DNA of 64,000 bases from Pseudomonas monsensis (lineage in GTDB: Bacteria; Pseudomonadota; Gammaproteobacteria; Pseudomonadales; Pseudomonadaceae), in NCBI RefSeq assembly GCF_014268495.2, contig NZ_CP077087.1:3785501-3849500 (forward strand). The letters run 5' to 3'. Of the stretch, positions 26,826-34,092 are shown piece by piece (the stretch's first letter is position 1; each line of letters starts with the position of its first letter). Made by a program: the position numbers and the translations under genes. A model generated the notes under the pieces. The model had not been told where the DNA came from and did not search any database. It worked only from the letters and a program-made list of their open reading frames with translations.

Positions 26826-27617
26826 ATGGACACACCGTCAGAAAACCCACTCGAAACGAGCCTCAGGCTGGCCGCCGACGAACCGGCGCATCGTCCCGAG
26901 TTCTTCAAGACTTTGTTGAACTCACCGGTTTATATCCTCGGCACGACGGGCACAGCGGACGGCCTGGTCAATCTCGAGGCCGGCAGCAACGTCAGCATCG
27001 CCCATTGGCAGAAAGCGGACGGCACGTCGGTCATTCCGTTCTTTTCGTCGCTGGCAACGCTGCAACAATCAATCGACGGCGAGGAAAGTTATCTGGAGCT
27101 GCCCGCCAGGGCCCTGTTCGAGATGACCCAGGGTGCGCATCTGTTCCTGAATCCCAAGTCGCTTTATGGCAAAGAGTTTTTCCCCGAAGAAGTGCGCAAT
27201 CTGCTCAGCGATGAAGTCGGCCAGAAAGCCACCTCGCGCACTGTCGAAAAAGAAACCAGCGTATTGCTCGGCCAGCCTGCGCATTACCCGTCAACCCTGG
27301 TCAACTCGCTGACGCAGTTACTGGCCAAACACCGCAACGTGAAGCGCGCTTTTCTCGCGCTGATGCACGACACCTCGCTAGATGAAAAACCGCACCTGAT
27401 CGTGGGAATTGAGGTCGAGGGCGACTTCGAGCAGGTCATGCGCGAAGCGGGGAACGTCGCGGCAGATACGGCACCGGCTGGCGAAGCCGTTGATCTGTGT
27501 CGCGTGTGTCCCGGCGAGACGGGGCTGAGCGAGTACTTCCTCACGCAAACCACACCCTTCTACGAACGCAAAGCGGGCAACAAACTGCTGTCATTCCTTG
27601 GTTTTGGCCGGGCGTGA
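26826..27617 (+). CDS. sseB: SseB-family protein
   Basis: The ATG at 26826 begins a 263-residue protein. It has an N-terminal SseB domain (N-S-P-V-Y-I-L, then I-P-F-F-S-S, and L-F-L-N-P) and a C-terminal SseB_C domain (about 150-245). In E. coli, SseB overproduction alters serine sensitivity through sulfurtransferase (SseA) effects, but the biochemical role is not settled. It is cytosolic and lies 83 bases after the TonB receptor; a functional link is not evident. Confidence 0.88.
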   Translation: MDTPSENPLETSLRLAADEPAHRPEFFKTLLNSPVYILGTTGTADGLVNLEAGSNVSIAHWQKADGTSVIPFFSSLATLQQSIDGEESYLELPARALFEMTQGAHLFLNPKSLYGKEFFPEEVRNLLSDEVGQKATSRTVEKETSVLLGQPAHYPSTLVNSLTQLLAKHRNVKRAFLALMHDTSLDEKPHLIVGIEVEGDFEQVMREAGNVAADTAPAGEAVDLCRVCPGETGLSEYFLTQTTPFYERKAGNKLLSFLGFGRA

Positions 27618-27717
27618 GAGCGACTGTCGTTGACGTTTTCTTCGCCTAGGCCCGCCTGTAGCGGACCTGCAAAATCACTGTTGGTTGTACAACATCAAAG
27701 TCAATCGGGTTCCATTG

Positions 27718-28179
27718 ATGAATAAAATCCTGCTTCCTCTCGTTGCCGCCCTGCTATGCCTGCAAGGTTGTGCGGAAATGCCCGCGTATTCCAACGTCGG
27801 TGCTGTCACGGCGGTCGACGAATCGCGCTATACCGTCGTCGAAACCGACACTTATGCCGGCCGTCCCCAGCGCCACTTCGCCGATCTGCAGCCGGACCTG
27901 AACATCATCCGGATCAACGACGAAAAAGTCGGCAACATTCCCTTTTCCACGTACTACTACAAGAACGACTCCCCGCAGCGCGCGGTGCTCAAGCCGGGCA
28001 CCTACACCATTCAGCTGGAATACCGCCTGCCGCGACAATTTCTGTTTGCGGACCTGAAGTTCGACGGCAAGCCGGGGCAGAAAATCATGGCCCGCTCGAA
28101 ATACGTGGGCCTCAATCGTCTGAAAGTCTGGCTCGAAGATGCTGCCACCGGGGAAGTGCTGAGCACGATGGACGACTGA
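27718..28179 (+). CDS. Putative outer-membrane lipoprotein
   Basis: The ATG at 27718 gives 153 residues with a lipobox at A-L-L-C-L-Q-G-C. The mature part shows beta-rich features (Y-T-I-Q-L-E-Y-R-L-P, and L-K-P-G-T-Y), similar to PEGA/carbohydrate-binding-like folds, but I do not assign a family. The longer frame starting at 27685 would spoil the signal. It ends 158 bases before chrA. Confidence 0.75.
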   Translation: MNKILLPLVAALLCLQGCAEMPAYSNVGAVTAVDESRYTVVETDTYAGRPQRHFADLQPDLNIIRINDEKVGNIPFSTYYYKNDSPQRAVLKPGTYTIQLEYRLPRQFLFADLKFDGKPGQKIMARSKYVGLNRLKVWLEDAATGEVLSTMDD

Positions 28180-28337
28180 GGATCAGGACAGCGCCGCACA
28201 CGCGATCAACGCCGTCTCGCCTGCCATCCGCGGTCATGCAAAAAGTTACTGGGCAGCCGTGAAAGCGTTTGCGTTTTCGCGGTGAAGCCCTGACCTTATT
28301 GCGCAAATGGCCGGGTTTGTGACGGAGAAGCGCCCCC

Positions 28338-29696
28338 ATGAATAAGGTTTGCGTACCCGCGTCCGGCGAGCCATTGTCGACGCCCCAGCCGATCAGCCTG
28401 CGCGAGGCGTTCTGGTTCTGGCTGAAGCTGGGGTTCATCAGCTTCGGCGGACCGGCCGGTCAGATTTCGATCATGCATCAGGAGCTGGTAGAGCGCCGGC
28501 GCTGGATTTCCGAGCGCCGCTTTCTGCATGCGCTGAACTACTGCATGTTGCTGCCCGGGCCAGAAGCCCAGCAATTGGCGACCTACATCGGCTGGCTCAT
28601 GCACCGAACCTGGGGCGGGGTGATTGCAGGCGCACTGTTCGTGCTGCCTTCGCTGTTCATCCTGATCGCGCTGTCATGGATGTACATCGCCTTCGGCGAA
28701 GTGCCGGCGGTGGCCGGGATTTTCTACGGGATCAAACCCGCCGTGACCGCGATTGTGGTCCAGGCGGCGCATCGCATCGGCTCGCGGGCATTGAAGAACA
28801 ACTGGCTGTGGGCGATTGCGGCAGCCTCATTTACTGCGATCTTCGCGCTCAATGTGCCATTTCCGCTGATCGTCCTGGGCGCAGCAGTGATCGGCTACGT
28901 CGGCGGGCGCCTGGCACCCGAGAAGTTCAGAGCCGGCGGCCACAGCGCCGCAAAAAAATCCTACGGCCCGGCGTTGATCGACGACGACACGCCTCCACCT
29001 GATCATGCCCGATTCAACTGGCTGAAGCTGCTGGCAATTACCTTGACCGGCGCCGCACTGTGGGCGCTGCCAATGACAATCCTGACCACGCTCTTTGGCT
29101 GGGAAGGCACGCTGACCCAGATGAGCTGGTTCTTCACCAAAGCCGCACTGCTGACCTTCGGCGGTGCCTACGCGGTGCTGCCCTATGTTTACCAAGGCGC
29201 GGTCAGCCATTATGGCTGGCTGACCCCGACACAGATGATCGACGGCCTGGCACTGGGGGAAACCACACCCGGGCCACTGATCATGGTGGTGGCGTTCGTG
29301 GCTTTTGTCGGGGCGTATGTCTCGCAGGTATTCGGGCCCGATCAGGTTTTTCTCGCGGGCGCCGTCGCCGCCGCCCTGGTGACCTGGTTCACCTTCCTGC
29401 CCTCGTTCCTGTTCATTCTCGCCGGTGGCCCGCTGGTGGAATCGACCCACAACGAACTCAAGTTCACCGCGCCGCTCACCGCGATAACGGCCGCCGTCGT
29501 CGGGGTGATCCTCAATCTGGCGTGTTTCTTCGGTTACCACGTGCTCTGGCCAACGGGATTCAGCGGCCACCTCGACTGGCCCTCGGCACTGATCGCCATC
29601 GCGGCGGCGATTGCCTTGTTCCGCTTCAAGCGCGGCGTTATCCAGGTGTTGCTGGCCTGTGCGCTTGTCGGGATGGTCGTCCATCTGCTGCGCTAG
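28338..29696 (+). CDS. chrA: Chromate transporter ChrA (two CHR domains)
   Basis: The 452-residue membrane protein has two related CHR halves. The first carries F-G-G-P-A-G-Q-I-S-I-M-H and L-P-G-P-E-A-Q-Q-L-A near residues 36 and 75; the second has F-G-G-A-Y-A-V-L-P-Y-V near residue 275. These are the classical long-chain ChrA signatures. ChrA exports chromate (and is linked to sulfate) by proton antiport at the inner membrane. No chrB regulator is adjacent. A GACGGAGAAG-like ribosome-binding site precedes the ATG. Confidence 0.93.
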   Translation: MNKVCVPASGEPLSTPQPISLREAFWFWLKLGFISFGGPAGQISIMHQELVERRRWISERRFLHALNYCMLLPGPEAQQLATYIGWLMHRTWGGVIAGALFVLPSLFILIALSWMYIAFGEVPAVAGIFYGIKPAVTAIVVQAAHRIGSRALKNNWLWAIAAASFTAIFALNVPFPLIVLGAAVIGYVGGRLAPEKFRAGGHSAAKKSYGPALIDDDTPPPDHARFNWLKLLAITLTGAALWALPMTILTTLFGWEGTLTQMSWFFTKAALLTFGGAYAVLPYVYQGAVSHYGWLTPTQMIDGLALGETTPGPLIMVVAFVAFVGAYVSQVFGPDQVFLAGAVAAALVTWFTFLPSFLFILAGGPLVESTHNELKFTAPLTAITAAVVGVILNLACFFGYHVLWPTGFSGHLDWPSALIAIAAAIALFRFKRGVIQVLLACALVGMVVHLLR

Positions 29697-29746
29697 GGGG
29701 CAGCCGTGAATGCGCCGCCCTCACGGGCACAGCTTGAGCGAGCACA

Positions 29747-30229
29747 CTACTGCGCTTCAAGCGTGCGCTTCAACCGACGCAGATCCCGATTGACGATCAC
29801 TCTGTGCGCCAGCCCCACCGGTAGCATGTACAGACGCCCAAAGGCGTTATGGGTAACGACGGATGAGGTGACCGTGAGCACTCGCTTGTCGATCGAAAGG
29901 CAAATCATCACATCCAGGTGCCGGTCACGTTCGGTCAGCACCAACACGTCGGGCGCACAGTGCTCCACCCGAAAGAAATCCAGAGAATCGCCAACCGCAA
30001 CGGTTGCGCGTCTGGCGCCTGAGAATCCGCCGATACGCTTGACCCCGAATAACGAGGAAATCGCGTCCCTCGCGCGAAACGCCAGGCGCATGAACAACCC
30101 CGGCTTGGCGGTCATGTGGTTCCAGGCATCAAGTGCGCTGAGCTCGACAGGCAGCACAACCGACCGGTGATCAAAGTAATCGAGATCGGCCACAGCCCGC
30201 AGGGTGTGAACAGGTGATGAGGTCGCCAA
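29747..30229 (-). CDS. DUF2867-like conserved protein
   Basis: The 160-residue protein is soluble, with D-A-W-N-H-M early, F-G-V-K-R-I-G-G-F-S in the middle and V-V-T-H-N-A-F-G-R-L-Y-M-L-P-V near the end. That last block, with the preceding E-R-D-R-H-L-D, resembles DUF2867 proteins, which often sit in SRPBCC-like folds. No catalytic set is apparent. It converges with chrA and is on the same strand as msrA, which lies 150 bases upstream. Confidence 0.7.
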   Translation of the reverse strand: MATSSPVHTLRAVADLDYFDHRSVVLPVELSALDAWNHMTAKPGLFMRLAFRARDAISSLFGVKRIGGFSGARRATVAVGDSLDFFRVEHCAPDVLVLTERDRHLDVMICLSIDKRVLTVTSSVVTHNAFGRLYMLPVGLAHRVIVNRDLRRLKRTLEAQ

Positions 30230-30329
30230 CGATAATCCCTTTCATAGGCTCGATTGCCCTTTGCGATGAAATGGCAAAGGTTCAGGGCGCCATGCTACGC
30301 CATCCTGATCGAGATCGCTGAGCGGTCAA

Positions 30330-30350
30330 GAGCCACCCCGGCGGTGGCTC
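30330..30350 (-). terminator. Hairpin terminator after msrA
   Basis: GAGCCACC at 30330-30337 pairs with GGTGGCTC at 30343-30350 across five bases. On the minus strand it lies about 30 bases beyond the msrA stop and is followed by a weak T-rich stretch (CTTG). Confidence 0.6.
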
Positions 30351-30378
30351 TCGCTGCAACGTGCTTCAGCCCCGCCGC

Positions 30379-30885
30379 TCACGCGCGCTTGGGCAGTTTC
30401 CAGTTCGGCCGGATGAAATGGCAGGTGTAGCCATTGGGAATGCGCTCGAGGTAATCCTGATGCTCCGGTTCCGCCTCCCAGAACGGCCCCGCCGGTTCGA
30501 TTTCGGTGACCGCCGGGCCCGGCCACAGTTTTGAAGCATCGACGTCGGCAGTGGTGTCCTCGGCGATGGCGCGTTGTGCTTCGCTGAGGTAATAAATCGC
30601 CGAACGATAGCTGCGACCAAGGTCGTTGCCCTGACGGTTGGGCGTGCTCGGGTCGTGAATCTGGAAGAAGAACTCAAGGATCTGCCGGTAGCTGATCACC
30701 GCAGGATCGAAGACGATTTCGATCGCTTCGGCGTGATCGCCATGGTTGCGGTACGTGGCATTCGGCACATCGCCGCCGGTATAACCGACGCGGGTGTGCA
30801 GCACGCCGGGATAGCGCCGCAGCAAGTCCTGCATGCCCCAGAAGCAGCCGCCGGCGAGAATGGCGGTTTCGGTTTGAGTGGTCAT
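30379..30885 (-). CDS. msrA: Peptide-methionine (S)-S-oxide reductase
   Basis: The 168-residue protein begins with A-I-L-A-G-G-C-F-W-G, the MsrA active-site motif with catalytic Cys14. It then shows the expected R-V-G-Y-T-G-G and N-H-G-D-H-A-E blocks. The length fits a short cytosolic MsrA without the N-terminal extension seen in the 215-residue type, so a second MsrA may exist elsewhere. It repairs S-epimer methionine sulfoxide using thioredoxin. Resolving cysteines typical of the C-terminal tail are absent (the tail ends R-P-N-W-K-L-P-K-R-A), so regeneration may differ. Confidence 0.93.
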   Translation of the reverse strand: MTTQTETAILAGGCFWGMQDLLRRYPGVLHTRVGYTGGDVPNATYRNHGDHAEAIEIVFDPAVISYRQILEFFFQIHDPSTPNRQGNDLGRSYRSAIYYLSEAQRAIAEDTTADVDASKLWPGPAVTEIEPAGPFWEAEPEHQDYLERIPNGYTCHFIRPNWKLPKRA

Positions 30886-30960
30886 GGTCTGGCGTTCCTC
30901 TCGAAGGCGTGGGGGGAACTACTGTTATGTGGGCATATGGGCTGATTCCAAGGGGCGGCG

Positions 30961-31113
30961 TCAACAGCTCTGGCGTTTCGCTTCTTCAAGCAACGGCCCG
31001 GTGATACGCCGCCCGTGGTAATCACTGACAAAGTCATTGATCCGGTTAGCCAGGTGCTGAATGGAAAGCCAGCCCAGGGCGTGGTTATCACGTAATTTGA
31101 CCGAAACGCCCAT
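30961..31113 (-). CDS. Small 50-residue ORF with a good ribosome-binding site
   Basis: An ATG at 31113 preceded by GGGAG five bases away opens 50 codons to a TGA at 30961. The product reads as a compact helix-rich domain: N-H-A-L-G-W-L-S-I-Q-H-L-A-N-R-I, then D-F-V-S-D-Y-H-G-R-R-I-T-G and a charged E-E-A-K-R-Q-S-C end. It is too short for common gene callers' cut-offs. Its amphipathic pattern and the lack of any other gene in the 400-base gap favour a real gene, but I recognise no family. It lies just upstream of, and on the same strand as, msrA. Confidence 0.5.
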   Translation of the reverse strand: MGVSVKLRDNHALGWLSIQHLANRINDFVSDYHGRRITGPLLEEAKRQSC

Positions 31114-31142
31114 CGACTCCCGACGTTCAAGAGCAAATCCCT

Positions 31143-31157
31143 GGGAAATTTCCTACA
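31143..31157. promoter_or_regulatory. Candidate operator before the fimbrial adhesin gene
   Basis: GGGAAATTTCCTACA, with the palindromic core GGAAATTTCC, lies about 135 bases upstream of the adhesin start. The same 15-mer recurs upstream of the major subunit gene. Palindromes of this form resemble sites of LuxR/NarL-type response regulators (RcsB, BvgA). A further CAACGTCCAGAT 12-mer at 31232-31243 is also shared between the two promoters. Confidence 0.5.
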
Positions 31158-31293
31158 CGCCAGCGGGAAGCCGGCTATTCGGTGCGCGCCCCGTGATCCT
31201 GATAATTCCGCCCTTCGTTGGCCGACGCCAACAACGTCCAGATGCAGTCAGTCTGCATTGAATGGCCGTTTTCTTCTCAGGAGGGCACATACC

Positions 31294-32355
31294 ATGAAGA
31301 TCGGGTTACGGATGCTGGGCGGGCTTGGCGCAACGGCGTTGATGTTGACGGCGGCACCGGCGATGGCGGCTTGCACCTGGGCGACGGGCAACAATACGGT
31401 CAAGCAGTTGACGCTCACCGGCGGCGCAGTGTTCGCGCCGCGAGACGTGCCGATCGGCACCACGTTGAACAGCAATGGCACGATGCGTCAGCTGAATTTC
31501 GGTGACACCTTGCTCTGTTATGGCACGGCGACCTATAACACGGCACTGGTCGGTCCGGTGGCGGTGAACATTCCGGTGGACGTGCTGGATGTGCCGGCCA
31601 ATGCCTTGCTGCAGACCAACGTGCCCGGTATTGGCCTGGCCATCTACATGACCGGTTTCGCTGCCGCATGGATTCCGCCGCCGGGCAACCCCAGCCGATT
31701 CATTCCCTTCAACATGAATCGCACCGCCCCCAGCCAGGCGAACATGAGCCAGGCGATGATGCGTTATGCGCTGATCAAGACCGGGGACATCGCGCCCGGT
31801 ACCCACACCATCAACCAACTGGTCGCCACTGGCACTTCGGATATGGGGCCAATGTTCGACCTGACTTTCACCGCCACCGTGACCCTGGCCGGCTGCTCTC
31901 TGCCCGCCGCACCGGGCAACCAGATCAATGTGCCGATGGGCACCTGGGAAAAACGCGTATTCAACGGCAAGAATTCCACCACCCAGGCCCAGCCGTTCGC
32001 CATTACCCTCAACGCCTGCATCGCCGGCAATAACTACCCGTCCAACACCAACGGCTACTTCAACGGCAACTTCGCCAACATCCAGATCGACGCCGACAAG
32101 ACATCGACCATCCTCGACGCGGCCAACGGTGTCTTGAGCCTGTCGACCGATTCGACGGCTCAGGGCGTGGCGATCCAGGTGTTGCAGGACAACGGCTCGC
32201 CGATGAATCTGGGGCAGCCCATGCAGCTCAACCGCATCGTCAACGGCGTGACGTCAGTACCGCTCAAGGCCCGTTATATCCAGACCGGCGATGGACCGAC
32301 GCCGCAACCCGGTACCGCCAATGGCCATGCGAGTTTCACCGTGACTTACCGCTGA
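31294..32355 (+). CDS. Two-domain fimbrial tip adhesin
   Basis: The ATG at 31294 is preceded by AGGAGGG and gives 353 residues with a signal peptide ending at A-M-A-A. An N-terminal lectin-like domain (about 25-190) precedes a pilin domain that ends with the canonical chaperone-binding pattern A-S-F-T-V-T-Y-R. Cysteines are placed as in other chaperone-usher adhesins. The protein should sit at the fibre tip and bind a host or surface glycan. It is the first gene of the fimbrial locus but ends in its own terminator. Confidence 0.85.
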   Translation: MKIGLRMLGGLGATALMLTAAPAMAACTWATGNNTVKQLTLTGGAVFAPRDVPIGTTLNSNGTMRQLNFGDTLLCYGTATYNTALVGPVAVNIPVDVLDVPANALLQTNVPGIGLAIYMTGFAAAWIPPPGNPSRFIPFNMNRTAPSQANMSQAMMRYALIKTGDIAPGTHTINQLVATGTSDMGPMFDLTFTATVTLAGCSLPAAPGNQINVPMGTWEKRVFNGKNSTTQAQPFAITLNACIAGNNYPSNTNGYFNGNFANIQIDADKTSTILDAANGVLSLSTDSTAQGVAIQVLQDNGSPMNLGQPMQLNRIVNGVTSVPLKARYIQTGDGPTPQPGTANGHASFTVTYR

Positions 32356-32388
32356 AATCCACCAACAAAAATCCACCTGTTTTTCCCG

Positions 32389-32445
32389 ACGCTCCCCTTT
32401 GCCATCGCCCATTCCGTGCGGAGCCAAAGGCGGGGCGTTTTTTTT
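32389..32445 (+). terminator. Rho-independent terminator after the adhesin gene
   Basis: A GC-rich imperfect stem (CGCTCCCCTTT pairing with AAAGGCGGGGCG) is followed directly by eight T residues at 32438-32445. It separates the adhesin transcript from the major subunit gene, so the latter needs its own promoter. Confidence 0.8.
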
Positions 32446-32476
32446 GGCGACAACTTATTGATCGCGCAGCAGCGCT

Positions 32477-32512
32477 GGGAAATTTCCTACAAGCAAAGGG
32501 ATTTTCCCTACA
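32477..32512. promoter_or_regulatory. Tandem palindromic operator before the major fimbrial subunit gene
   Basis: GGGAAATTTCCTACA (32477-32491) is followed by GGGATTTTCCCTACA (32498-32512). The two copies start exactly 21 bases apart, two helical turns, as expected for cooperative dimer binding on one DNA face. The first copy is identical to the site before the adhesin gene. The shared 12-mer CAACGTCCAGAT follows at 32525-32536. Confidence 0.6.
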
Positions 32513-32639
32513 TAGCGCTCTCATCAACGTCCAGATAATGAGCCTCAGACGCCACGCTCTGCCCCCGTCGGGATGGCGACGTCGATCCGTCTCAGGGCCT
32601 TCGGGCTTGCGGACATTTATTCAATATCTGGAAGTGATC

Positions 32640-33188
32640 ATGAAAAATTTTGCGCTCAAAGGTTTGTCCCTGGCCCTGGTTCTGGCAGCCGCGTCGCAAG
32701 CCGCAATGGCCGCCGACGGTGAAATCAACTTCGTCGGCAGCGTGACCGACAACACCTGCCCGGTAGTGGTTTCCGACCTCAACGGTTCGGCCGGCGCCGG
32801 CGACGTCGGCCTGGGCAGTGTGCCGGCCACCTCCCTGGCTTCTGCCGGTCAAGTGGCAGGTGGCGGCGCTTTCACCCTGACCATCGACACCACTGCACCG
32901 GGTTGTAACGTCACCGGCAAGAAAGCCGTGGTCAAGTTTCTCTCGCTGAGCGGCAACGCCGGTTCCAGCGGCCAGTGGATCGGCCTGCTGCCGGAAGCGG
33001 GCGTGGCCACCAACGTCGCCGTGCAGATCAAGGATGCGTCCGGCAAAGACGTGCAACTGGGTCTGGAATCCTCGCCTTATCTGGACCTGACCCAACCGCT
33101 GCGCTTCACCGCCAACTACGTGGCAACCGGCACAGCCACTTCCGGTCCGGCGAACGCCAAAGCCGCCTTTACCGTCGACTACCAGTAA
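32640..33188 (+). CDS. Major fimbrial subunit (chaperone-usher type)
   Basis: The ATG at 32640 gives 182 residues with a signal peptide ending A-A-M-A-A-D. The mature pilin has the typical D-N-T-C-P start, a single disulfide pair (Cys in D-N-T-C and A-P-G-C-N), and ends with the A-A-F-T-V-D-Y-Q donor-strand tail. It polymerises through the usher encoded downstream. It follows a terminator and a tandem operator and is probably the most strongly expressed gene of the locus. Confidence 0.92.
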   Translation: MKNFALKGLSLALVLAAASQAAMAADGEINFVGSVTDNTCPVVVSDLNGSAGAGDVGLGSVPATSLASAGQVAGGGAFTLTIDTTAPGCNVTGKKAVVKFLSLSGNAGSSGQWIGLLPEAGVATNVAVQIKDASGKDVQLGLESSPYLDLTQPLRFTANYVATGTATSGPANAKAAFTVDYQ

Positions 33189-33202
33189 GTCCGGTCAGCC
33201 TC

Positions 33203-33220
33203 CGGCGGCGATTGCCGCCG
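33203..33220 (+). terminator. Short hairpin after the major subunit gene
   Basis: CGGCGGC (33203-33209) pairs with GCCGCCG (33214-33220) around GATT, 14 bases after the stop codon. Without a T-tract it more likely stabilises the pilin mRNA 3' end and reduces read-through to the chaperone and usher, a usual way of setting pilin excess. Confidence 0.55.
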
Positions 33221-33278
33221 CCGGGCGCCCTTCCCTTTGCCACGGTTTTGTGGCCGTGCCGACAAGAGGATGAACGCA

Positions 33279-34019
33279 ATGAACTCAGTCATATCCCCCT
33301 TCAAAACTGCATCGGCATTGGCCGTGTTACTGAGCGCGACGTTGCTCAGCAGCTTCAGCCAGGCCGGTGTGATGCTCGGCGGCACGCGTATCGTGTACGA
33401 CGGCAACAAACGCGATGCCTCGATCACCGTGAGCAACACCACGGCCGAGGCCTACGCGGTGCAGGCCTGGATCAACACCGAGGCTGACGACAACACCACC
33501 GCCACCCCGTTCGTGGCCACCCCGCCGCTGTTTCGCCTCGATCCGCGCAAAGAGCAAATGGTGCGCATCCAGAAAGTACCCGGCGATCTGCCGCAAGACC
33601 GCGAATCGGTCTTCTACTTCAACGCCCAGGAAATCCCGCTGGCCGGCAAGCCTGACGCCAATACCTTGAAGATCGCCATGCGCACGCGGATCAAAGTCTT
33701 CTATCGCCCGCCCACCCTCAAGGGCAGCCCAATGGATGCGCCGCCACAACTGCGCTGGAGTCTGCAGCAGGAACAAGGAAAACCGGTGCTGGTGGTCAAC
33801 AACCCGTCGGCGTTTCACGTGTCCTTTATCGGCGTAAAAGTCGAGGCCGGTGCGCAGGTCATTGAAGTCAATGAACCGAAGATGGTCGCGCCGATGAGCA
33901 GCCAGCGTTATGCGCTGCCAGGTTTCAGCGCTCGCAGCGGCGCAGTGGTGTTCTCCGCCATCAATGACTACGGCGGTTACAGCGAGCCGAAAAAAGTCGC
34001 CTTGAGCAGCGCCCCGTAA
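33279..34019 (+). CDS. Periplasmic fimbrial chaperone
   Basis: The ATG at 33279 has AAGAGG nine bases upstream; an earlier ATG at 33270 sits directly on that box and is less likely. The 246-residue protein has a signal peptide ending at F-S-Q-A-G, then two Ig-like domains with the family signature T-R-I-V-Y, I-T-V-S-N, F-x-V-T-P-P-L-F-R-L and K-V-F-Y-R-P. It caps fimbrial subunits in the periplasm by donor-strand complementation. Confidence 0.93.
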   Translation: MNSVISPFKTASALAVLLSATLLSSFSQAGVMLGGTRIVYDGNKRDASITVSNTTAEAYAVQAWINTEADDNTTATPFVATPPLFRLDPRKEQMVRIQKVPGDLPQDRESVFYFNAQEIPLAGKPDANTLKIAMRTRIKVFYRPPTLKGSPMDAPPQLRWSLQQEQGKPVLVVNNPSAFHVSFIGVKVEAGAQVIEVNEPKMVAPMSSQRYALPGFSARSGAVVFSAINDYGGYSEPKKVALSSAP

Positions 34020-34092
34020 CACCGCCCCCTTTTCTTGCGAACCCGCCTGCACGCTGCCGATGCCGCGTGACGGCCGAGTGTTGAGTATTGTC

